Shown here: piece by piece, positions 47,416-56,150 of the stretch | How positions within the stretch are numbered: the first letter of the stretch is position 1 | Layout: each line of letters begins with the position of its first letter | Origin: Tenebrio molitor | Taxonomy: Eukaryota > Arthropoda > Insecta > Coleoptera > Tenebrionidae | Direction of reading: 5' to 3' | DNA length: 64,000 bases | Assembly: GCF_963966145.1 (NCBI RefSeq) | Contig: NC_091050.1 | Span: forward strand, 10,416,001 to 10,480,000 | Position numbers and translations under genes: made by a program | The notes under the pieces: generated by a model | What the model was told of the DNA's origin: nothing | The model's input: the letters and a program-made list of their open reading frames with translations, nothing else | Databases searched by the model: none

Positions 47416-48124
47416 TATTTTTTTCCAACGTCAAGTCTGAAAATGACATTTCCATCACTCAATTTAGAGATGAAAGTAGGCGTTTGCATCACATGTGAGG
47501 AAAGTAAATCACTTCCCTCACTAGTGGGGAAAGTAAAACAAAAACTTGATCCCCATTTAGGTATGTACATACTTTCTTTAAAATAACGTTCAAATATACA
47601 TTTGTAAGAATTCTTTATTAACAATTAGCACTTACAAAGATACTTAACTTTTTTTATCAGTATTATAGAAATTAAATGTACAATTTTTTACACGAATTAA
47701 AACTCCAAATGTTCCTGTTTTTTTTTTCTAAATAACGTGTCGGTACAGAGCTTGACGTTGAAGCCAAACTAGCGCTTCTTGCTACTTGTCTCCATCTCAG
47801 TAACGCATTGTATTCCTTTCCGTAGCGTGCTCGAGATTTTATAGGTAATAACTCCAAAGATACCTAGTTCGCTGCTTCTTTAATTTCTGTATTTGGTAAA
47901 TTTACAACACTATCTTCTACTTCTATCACTATTTGTTTAGTAAATTCTGATTGATTTTCAAGTTTTGGTAAAAACACGACTTGACATTCATTAATTAAAT
48001 TTTATTGTTTACCGTGAGCATAGAAACGTGATTTTCAAATTTTACTTGTATGTTGATTTGTATAAAATAATAAATTGACAATCCTATGCAAGATAAACCG
48101 AAAGCTCTTGACGTTGGAAAAAAT
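47416..48124 (-). mobile_element. Element with TTTTTCCAACGTCAAG ends and recombinase remnant
   Basis: TTTTTTTCCAACGTCAAG at 47418-47435 and its complement at about 48107-48124 bound roughly 700 bases. Inside is a minus-strand remnant resembling tyrosine-recombinase transposon proteins. A CGAG hairpin stands on each side: J ends 22 bases to the left, and E overlaps the right end by a few bases. Confidence 0.6.
47672..47945 (-). pseudogene. Tyrosine-recombinase-like N-terminal fragment
   Basis: Reads VVNLPNTEIKEAAN, a stop, then LELLPIKSRARYGKEYNALL and RWRQ. The LP-x-KSR-x-RY-x3-Y-x3-L-x-W pattern resembles the N-terminal core-binding domain of insect Crypton-like or related tyrosine-recombinase elements. 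The catalytic domain is absent. Assignment rests on this short pattern only. Confidence 0.45.
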
Positions 48125-48258
48125 AGTATGTTATATACGTGAGGAAAGGTCCATTGCTAAACTTGAATGATTAGATCAACTCGCTATCGCTCGTGATCCA
48201 ATTGTCATTCTCGTTTAGCAATGCATCCCTTTCCTCACTTATATAACAATATACTATT
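48122..48258 (-). repeat. Long hairpin with direct CGAG tetramers (hairpin E)
   Basis: 137 bases ending AATAGTAT and ATACTATT, like hairpin B. Long paired runs include GAGGAAAGG/CCTTTCCTC and CATTGCTAAA/TTTAGCAATG. CTCG at 48180-48183 faces CTCG at 48190-48193 at the tip. In the arms CTTG (48162-48165) faces CTCG (48210-48213), which fits an original CTCG that lost its CpG. Confidence 0.88.
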
Positions 48259-48290
48259 GACCTGCCTGGTCAATGATGTAAAATGCATTC

Positions 48291-48589
48291 ACGTAGTTTT
48301 GGCATAATGGGAGGCCATGGAAATTTTGCATTTAATTTGGTAGTAAAACTGTGTCGAATTAGGTTATGTTTTTCTAAGTTTGCGTTTGCGGTTATAAATA
48401 GCGTCAATGTCTAGGGATTTTTGTCAGTGTTACTAGTTTGCAATAGAAGAATACTCAGACATCGCAGGAAATTCAGCAACATGTTATGTTGATTTTAAAA
48501 GGTCCACATGTCAGGCACTTTAGTGACGGAACAGTGTGTCCAACGTTAAAAAAATAAATCATGACGTTCCATTACGCCAAAACAACGTG
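48291..48589 (+). mobile_element. TATA-bearing MITE family, copy 2
   Basis: Begins CACGTAGTTTTGGCATAATG and ends with GCCAAAACAACGTG. TATAAATA at 48393-48400 is followed by TCAGT at 48424-48428. It contains a GGAAATTCAGCAACATGTTA block that copy 1 lacks and copy 3 has. It starts 32 bases after hairpin E. Confidence 0.87.
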
Positions 48590-49004
48590 TACAGTATTTA
48601 TTAACAAAATCCCATTTAAACGGAAAAAAAATCTAAACTGTTTTCCATCGTATGGATTCCATTGACATCGTAAAACTTTTTTTACCTCTATGGTAAGTAA
48701 TAGTTCGGAAACCCGTCGGTTTCAAGAAATCGTTTCTTATACAATCCACGTGCTTCGATGGTATTTACAAGAGCTTCACGGCAAAATAAAACCATCACAT
48801 TAATAATACATTTATAAGGGCCGCCATTGTTTACAAATTGGACGCCGTTCAGTTTTTCACCATTGAGATTTGTTGGCTAGGTCATAACATAAATTTGATG
48901 TAAATAATATATCAATGTATAATACAAAGAGACTTAAAAAAATAGTGAAAGTCGAGTATGAATTAAAATTTGCGTGTCTTTCGCTAGATTTCATTTTGTT
49001 GTTT
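48590..49004. other. Unassigned AT-rich sequence
   Basis: No gene or repeat recognised. Confidence 0.35.
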
Positions 49005-49331
49005 GTTGACCATTATCTGTTCCTAACCCTACTTTTGATTGACTGACGTTGTCATTAAGTATTGTAGGTTGTAGAGAATGAGTGTAAGTAAGCATGTAGT
49101 GAATATTTATTTAATGTAAAGTCCCAATCAAAATCTACCTTTATCAAAAGAAGAGGGCATTTGGAAAAGTAAAATAGGAGTAGGTATAAAATAAATGTTT
49201 AAACTGTCAGCTAGAATAGTGTCAAATTTCTATGACAGTAATCAAAGGCAAAAGGACAATAAAGCTTGAACTACATCGAATTTTTCAAAACTGACAGAAA
49301 TTTGATGTCCCACTTTTTATGCTCCCAATAC
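49005..49331. mobile_element. GTGGGACATCA MITE, left-truncated copy
   Basis: Same order of blocks as 52975-53335, for example TAAGTATTGTAGGTTGTAG and ATTTGATGTCCCACTTTTT. The left terminal repeat is missing. The right end (CCCAATAC) abuts the TA that also flanks the next MITE. Confidence 0.85.
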
Positions 49332-49333
49332 TA

Positions 49334-49599
49334 CAGTTGCGGAATTAAAATTTCGGGCCCTATTTTTCTGTCATTTCAACAAAATCTTTGTAAAGCACCT
49401 TCTACTGTCATCATGACTGACACTAAATCATCGTTTCGATATGTTGCCTACGCGTTATTATGCCACAAATGACAATTTTTGAATGCCAAAAAGACAAAAA
49501 CATGACAAGAGTAAAAAATAAGGTTATTAACGTAAAGGTTGTTTTAGAGTTTATATCATGACATTGACAATAGTGCCCGAAATTTTAATTCCGCAACTG
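49334..49599. mobile_element. TA-flanked MITE, CAGTTGCGG ends
   Basis: 266 bases between TA sites (49332-49333, 49600-49601). Terminal repeats begin CAGTTGCGGAATTAAAATTT and run about 31 bases with few mismatches. No ORF. The CAGT start and TA site fit the Tc1/mariner superfamily. Confidence 0.9.
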
Positions 49600-49717
49600 T
49601 ACTTAATATGAACGAAAAATGCAATGACAGATATACCTTTCAACCAATAGAATACCTACTTGGATTCCTGATTTAATTTTTAAATACCAAAACACAATGA
49701 ATGCTTTGTAAAATGTA

Positions 49718-50274
49718 CTTTGGGTTGCATTTTACCTGATCATACTCTACGTGAATAACCCTAAAGCTTGTTTGACACGATGCTAAATTTTGTAGAAAAT
49801 TTGTTAGAAAATGAGCGAGACCCTCGATCAGGACCAATGAACGATCAGGATCATAGTCTGTCTTTGTCAGATCCTGATCGTTCATTGGTCCTCTCTCATT
49901 TTCTAACAAATTTTCTAGAAAATTTAGCATCGTGTCATACAGCCTTAATACAGAGTTATTCACGAGAGACTTCCGATACAAATTTCGTTAGATGCAACCC
50001 AAAATACAAGAAACCCCTAGAACTTGATAATTTGTTTGATTCGAAATAAGTTAGCAATCCAAGTAGCTTGGTGGATAAGATTAATCATGACATTTTCTCT
50101 TTATTGAGGTTATGAGCAAAAGTTAATATAAATGTGAAAACTGACATGACAGCAGCAATCGTTGATTTAAGTATTACTTTTTATAAATTTAGGGAGCTAG
50201 AAACCATTGGAAATTGTAGTTTCGGTTGCATATAACGAAATTTTCATCGGAAGTCTCTCGTGACTAACCCTGTA
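49718..50274. mobile_element. Composite of three related transposon ends
   Basis: A 326-base unit (49949-50274) is bounded by TACAGAGTTATTCACGAGAG and the complement TCTCGTGACTAACCCTGTA, with a further shared block ACTTCCGAT and GATGCAACC. A third, diverged end in inverted orientation lies at 49718-49765 (GGGTTGCAT, CTCTACGTGAATAACCCT). The 165-base palindrome sits between the first two ends. Confidence 0.7.
49773..49937. repeat. Near-perfect 165-base palindrome
   Basis: Arms start TGACACGATGCTAAATTTT and include GTTAGAAAATGAG and GGACCAATGAACGATCAGGA in inverted order. They differ by about two bases and one 12-base insertion in the left arm. The central unpaired stretch is only about 20 bases. 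Frames open on both strands here are a by-product of the symmetry. Confidence 0.9.
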
Positions 50275-52078
50275 TATTGTATTTCTGTCTAAGTAAGCAG
50301 GAAGTTTCACAGCACAACTTGATTGTCATGCTAAGACATTGTTTCTAGAAATGAAAAACAGAGTATGTATTTCTTTAAATTTTTATTTTAAAATACATAT
50401 ATTCAAAACAGGTAATGGTAATTCTAAAATAGTTGAAAGCAATTGAAGTTAAAGTGCACTATAACGCTGCAGTTCTTCTACGACTATACTTGAGAAAAAC
50501 TAAAATATTACAATTAGTTTCTTTCTAATATTTTTGTCATGTTTCTCCAGATCCAATACCTGCATCGCCAGTGCAACAATTTAAACGAAGACAAAATTAT
50601 AGTTGACATATTAGGAGCCACAAGAGGCACCGCCAGCAATATGACTGCTGTTCACAAGCCTCGTAAGAGCTGTAATACAATCTGTCTCAATTTTTACATT
50701 TTCAAAGAAACTGTCAGTTGAAAAAATCCCGTTATTACACGACATGTCATTTCGTGGTTGCGCAAAAACGCCATTTTTGTCGCCAGGATCGTCGTTCGCA
50801 GCGCCCTCCTGCAGCGTCTAAATTAAAACGGATTTTCTTTGGGCTATCCGATAAACGGCCATCAATCGATGTTCCGCATCCATCTCGCATCGCCGCTAAC
50901 GATTCACTTAATCGCGGGAACCTTCTCCGACGCCTCGAAGACGATATTTAACCCGGACGGCGATAAATCATCGTCGCAAAAAATCGCACGCGTCCACCCG
51001 CAGAGACCAATTAATTTCCCGAGCGCGTGTGAGATTTCTCGAAATTACCCCGCACGAAATCTCCGAGCAAACACAATGTATGCACGAGCGCTCATCATAA
51101 TATATGGAGCTAGTAAAATACCGAAGGTCCAGGTGCTCGCGATGGGCAGGCACGGAGTAGCCGCGCCGGGTGTGCGCCAGGTCGTGAGCCGTGGACGTGT
51201 GGTGCTCGGGCACGAGCTAACAGTTACTTACTGAACGTTACACACCCGTATCTGTGTCCACGTGCCAAATACTGGATACTGACTGGATAATTCGTCGCAG
51301 TCGGCGGCGACGTTAACTTGTAACGAGATACGAGCATCTTCGACGAGCGGCCCGTCTTGAGCTTTACGGTCCCGTGGGTGGTCCCGGAGGTTTGTGGTAA
51401 TGAGAGGGTCCGCTCTGCTTGTTTGATGACACTAAATCAACGAGCGCACCACCAACGGCTTTCGACAATTAAACTTTTGATTTTTCGGCGGCGGCTGACG
51501 CTGGGCTCCCGTTATTAACAGCGCCATAATGAACCGGTATACCAATTACACGAACCGTTCCGGAAGCAGGACTTTAAAAGCGAGCTTTTTATGCCCGCGT
51601 CGCTTTGCTTCAACCGATTGTTGCTTCAACAGACCCATCGACAGCAACAAAAAAAGTCGAGAAATGTTACATTTTCACATAAATTCTCAGCAAATATTTT
51701 GTCAAACTGACGACCATTTTCACAGCATAACACTTCTATACTACGAAATCATTTGTCATGACTATGAATGAAGACTTCCTATCTTCTACCAAAGACTAGT
51801 TCGTCACCCAAAAAGTGGAATATGTATCTTTGAGAATTAATGTGTCACGTGATCCCGTTTCAGCGATTTTAATTGGCTGAATTAAGGTAGCTAATACTGT
51901 AACGACATTTGTCAAATTTGACAGCTGAGAATGTGTCTTCAAATTACACCATTATAAATTGAAATAAGGTGTACTAATCGTTGAGGAGACGTCGCCGATA
52001 TAAGGAATCAATCAGTGAGGCGGCGCAAGAAAATACAGCTATCAAAAAACAAAACCAACGACCAAAAAGTGCGTTTAA
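50275..52078. other. Gene-free stretch with CpG-rich core
   Basis: 50750-51240 is markedly richer in GC and CpG than its flanks and includes GCGCCGGGTGTGCGCC. An open frame of 131 codons and one of 81 codons on the other strand overlap here, without recognisable motifs. It may be a conserved regulatory element or an unrecognised exon. Confidence 0.35.
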
Positions 52079-52330
52079 GTTGGCAGTAAAGCTGTCTGTT
52101 AAATTAGGTTATGTTTTTCAAAGTTTGAGGTTATAAATAGCGTCAATGTCTAATGCATTGTTGTCAGTTTCACTAGTTTGCAATAGAAGAAGACATCGCG
52201 GGAAATTCAGCAACATGTTATGTTTACTTTGATAGGTCCGCATGTCAGGCACTTTAGTGACAGAAATCAAACAGTGTGTCCAACGTTAAAAACATAAATC
52301 ATGGCCTCCCATTATGCCAAAACAACGTGA
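52079..52330 (+). mobile_element. TATA-bearing MITE family, copy 3
   Basis: Right end CATGGCCTCCCATTATGCC is the best-preserved in the window; the left terminal repeat is missing. TATAAATAG at 52132-52140 is followed by TCAGT at 52164-52168. Confidence 0.85.
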
Positions 52331-52719
52331 ACGGTGTTTATGGGTAATGCAAATTTGAGTAGAAAAGGTTAATTTATCTCGTTCAGTTTTGATGACCTAA
52401 AAAAGGTTTGCTAAATCCTTAGGAACTAATTTGAATTTTTCTAATCGGAAAATGGAAAAATTGGCGTATTTTTGATCCCACAGGAAGAAAAAACATGTTA
52501 ATTAAAATCACAAAAGTAAAGCTTGTGGGAAACAGTGGCGTTTTTTTTTTACTTTTGAGGCATAAGGCATTAGGAAATAACACCTATAACCCAAGCACAA
52601 CAAAAAACTTTGTAGCATTGTGTAATTTAAGGATTGTAACAAGACCTAATTTTTTATCGGATACATTTTTCACTTTTAGGAAAACTTTTTGCCTTGACTA
52701 TTTTACGAGTTGAATTTGG

Positions 52720-52783
52720 TCATTTTTAGTCTGGTCAGTCCCGAGAGCTTTAGCTCGAGGGTTTAATCTTTGAATAAAAATGC
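52720..52783 (+). repeat. CGAG hairpin tip (hairpin G)
   Basis: CCCGAGAGCT, TT, AGCTCGAGGG (52740-52761) pairs fully except CGAG (52742-52745) facing CGAG (52756-52759). Outer CATTTTTA and TAAAAATG may be the remains of arms. Confidence 0.65.
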
Positions 52784-52974
52784 ATACAATTTTAATCACT
52801 TTTAACAGATGACAGAGTATTAGGACGTTTTTATCTCGATAAACATTTTTGACTGAATGAAAGCAAGCACTCTGATTGGCTGGACGCGCACGTTTGATGT
52901 ATTTGGGAATTAATCTGTTAAAAATTTGTTATTGACATTATTTGTTCTATACCTAATATGTATCAAAATATGTA

Positions 52975-53335
52975 CTATTGCGGGCAAAAAAAGTGGGACA
53001 TCAACGTCATTGTCTTGACTTTTAATGTGAAATAACCCTTATCTAATTCTAACCCTACTTTGAATTGATTGACGTTGTTATTAAGTATTGTAGGTTGTAG
53101 GGAATGATTGTAAGTAAGCACGTAGTGAATATTTATTTAATGCGAAGTTCCAATCAAAATCTATCTTTATCAAAAGAAGAGGGTATGTATCTGAAAAAGG
53201 AAAATAGGAGTATAAAATAAAATTTTAAACTGTCAACTGGAAAAGTGTCAAAAAAAAAGACAATAAAGCTTGAACTACATCGAATTTTTTTAAACTGACA
53301 GAAATTTGATGTCCCACTTTTTTTGCCCGCAATAG
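52975..53335. mobile_element. GTGGGACATCA MITE, full copy
   Basis: 361 bases between TA sites (52973-52974, 53336-53337). Terminal repeats begin CTATTGCGGGCAAAAAAAGT and run 29 bases without a mismatch. No ORF. Related copy at 49005-49331. Confidence 0.92.
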
Positions 53336-53337
53336 TA

Positions 53338-53545
53338 CGGTCGGTGGACAAATAAAACTGGGACACTTAAAATTTAATCTATGTAAATCGGACCATTGAA
53401 TTGTCAATATATTTGTCAGTGTCTATATAATTGTCATACAAAAGTTAACCTATTTATGATAAAACCGTAATTAAACGATGCAAATTTGTAAATTTTGACT
53501 TACGTGATTGTCATTTTTGTCCCAGTTTTATTTGTCCATCGACTG
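53338..53545. mobile_element. TA-flanked MITE, CAGTCGATGG ends
   Basis: 208 bases between TA sites (53336-53337, 53546-53547). Terminal repeats read C[A/G]GTCG[A/G]TGGACAAAT and continue to GGGACA. It shares its left TA with the right TA of the preceding MITE. Confidence 0.9.
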
Positions 53546-53547
53546 TA

Positions 53548-54542
53548 CATACATTGGCAATTGAGTCAAGAATGAGAATAATTAATTTTAAAAAATACAT
53601 ATATAATTTTTCAAACGGATACAGTGTTTGTTGTAAGGGGCCAAAAAAACTGCTATGGAATACATTCGTTTTTAGAAGTTTTGTTCATCATAATTTACCT
53701 CAGTTTCAGATTTTTTAAGCTCAAATAACAAAGAAATATTAACTATGTTTTTGAACAACCAGAATACACGAACACAAATATGGATAATTGGATACGTAAA
53801 GTTTTAAACGATTGAAAAATTGTCATATTTTAAAATAATAAAAGAGTCCAGTGCTTGTAAGGTTTCAGTTAGTTAAACTATGTTTATCTAGTACTTAAGA
53901 AATAAAAGCAAACTTTTAGTCCGTGCAACTGATGCGATAGCGATAAAGCCTTTGTCTACGTTATTATCTCAGAGAACACGCGACCACCCTCGAGGAATTG
54001 TTTACTTTTAAAAAAATGATAGAGTTTTAAATTTTGTTCTTGTGCATTATATGTGCAAAATAAAACTTGTTTCCGTTCTTTTGCTTTGTTAATAATTTAA
54101 AAAAATATTTTCAGGTGTTTGTAAGACGACATTCTTCACTTATCTCAGTTTTAACGGGTGCAGTATAGGTAGTGCTTTTCATTCTCTGATTCAGGTTAAT
54201 GTAAAATGAAAAAACATTTAAGTTTTGGTATACTTAAATATTTTTTGAATTTCTCTCTTCTTAAAAATAATGCAATCATATAATTTTTTTAGACATTACA
54301 ATTTTCCTCTTTATTTTTGAACGAAGAACTAATTTTTTTTAACAATTTCACAAATAAAAATTATTAAAACTGCAGTGGTTATAAAAGAACGTAGGTATAT
54401 CAAGAGTCTTGTGGAATTGTGATGGCTCTATAACTTTATTGTGTCGAACTATGGCAAGCCGTGAAGCCGTCAAAGCAGATGCCAACAATCAAATGTAAAA
54501 TTATTGAATCTTAGCGTCAGTTGTGAGCTCGACGTCTTATTA
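53548..54542. other. AT-rich sequence, no gene seen
   Basis: No supported ORF or repeat boundary. Confidence 0.35.
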
Positions 54543-54703
54543 GGGCCCGATTTCAAGTCATGGTGGCAAATAGGTGGTGCAGCGCAAATGTGTAGCTATC
54601 TTTATCCTACACATTAATTACCAATATGCCTTATCTTTCTCTCTTGCTCCGTTACCATGACAACAACAAGTGCGACCGTCTCAAGTCAATTTGAAATCGG
54701 CCT
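54543..54703. mobile_element. Possible MITE with CCGATTTCAA ends
   Basis: GGGCCCGATTTCAA on the left and TTGAAATCGGCCTC on the right are inverted, and GTCATGGT recurs inverted further in. No clear target-site duplication. Confidence 0.4.
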
Positions 54704-56042
54704 CTCAGTTGTTTTGCTTGTGATTTTGTTCGGTTTTTTGATATTCTAATTACTTTTCATCGTACAACCGTATTTATTAAAAACCTGTCATTAATGGATT
54801 TACATAACTTCTGTTTTTGCTACAGAGCGGAAAAAATTACATATAATATATTTGAACTCCACTCTTGATATACATACGTTCTTTTATAGACATTTTGTAC
54901 TTTCAATTCATATCGTAATAGAAATAATTAATCATCTCATAATAAAAACTGGTTTCTATAACTACACAGTTCAATATTTACGAGCTTATTTTATTAAAAA
55001 CTCACTTATCTGGTATTTCATAGCTGCTTGTTTTTTTTAAATAAATAAACCTGCAAAAAATCTTCGGTATAAAATAAAAATGTATCATTATAAAATTCTA
55101 GAGGATTAACTAAACTTTATAGAAATTTACAGATGAATTTTTTAGAAATTTACCTATTATGTATTACTATTATTATTATTACGAGACATAATTTATTTTA
55201 TTCAATGAAAAAATTGTGATTTTTTGTTTTCAAAAAGTAAACCGTTTAAAACTAAAAAAAATTACATCACTTATTGCAGCCACACATATTGTTTAAATTG
55301 TTAAACTCGCTCTTTTCTTATTCGTTTTTTATATGATTTAAATAATTTTTTCTACAAACACTAGTAGGTAAAAAGTCAATTTTTAACACGGCGTACATCC
55401 ATTAAAAATTAAGTTTTTTTCCACTAGTGTTAAAAGTAATGACAAGTCGTTTGTCACAATGACGTTTTGACAGAGCAGCACAGAAAGACCCATGAATACC
55501 AGAATAATAAGCTCTACCTACTTACAATCGAGGGACGGTGTTGAAAACAGGCAACACTCCATGACTCAATGCTCTTCTGCGTCCTGCTTTCAATTATATT
55601 TTTAAAGTAACCTCATTTTTTAAGAATTTTTAATGGTGTTTGTACTGTTTGTAGAAAAAATAGTGTATGATATTCGCTGCGCTCGTTCCGAAATCTTCAC
55701 TTCTCTCAAAATAAAATCTTACTTTTAACACTTATATCATAAATAACTATTTTAGAATCTGCGTCTCTAATAGGTCTATTATTGTATTCAATTTGGAGTC
55801 GTTTATAGCTATCTCTTAAAGCACTCGTAGAAAATTTTTATGAATATTTCAGTGTATTATTGTCATTTACACCAAAAAACTTCCAATATTAATGTTCAAA
55901 CTCTACTTTTTAACATATGTTGCAGATGTAGTTGCATCCGTTACCTTGAATTACCAATTAATACAAAATTCCCTAGAATTTGAAAATTTCATTTTTTTTT
56001 TAAATTAAAGCAAGGGTGCAAATTCTAAAAAATAACATAAAA
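54704..56042. other. AT-rich sequence with a weak hairpin
   Basis: AAAATAGT at 55657 and ACTATTTT at 55746 with inner ATGATAT/ATATCAT form a 97-base weak palindrome. Off centre in it, TTCGC-TGC-GCTCG (55673-55685) resembles a CGAG tip with a GCA loop on the minus strand. No gene seen. Confidence 0.4.
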
Positions 56043-56150
56043 AACTCGTTTTATAAGGGCATTGGCGCACTCGTCCCATACAAAACTCCCCTACGGGTCG
56101 TTTTCTACACTTGGGACTCGTGCGCCAAATCAACCCTTATAAAACTCGTT
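56043..56150 (-). repeat. Long hairpin with direct CGAG tetramers (hairpin I)
   Basis: The cleanest member, 108 bases. Both ends read AACTCGTT on the plus strand. CTCG at 56045-56048 faces 56145-56148, and 56070-56073 faces 56117-56120, inside otherwise perfect pairing over 13-17 bases each. At the tip AAAACTCCCC and GGGTCGTTTT enclose TAC (56092-56094). On the minus strand this is a GTA loop on C-G with another G-A/A-G pair built from CGAC and GGAG. Confidence 0.92.

Noticed and set aside
49673..50049. Similar proteins encoded on both strands
   Set aside because: Explained by the near-perfect palindrome at 49773-49937; not two genes.
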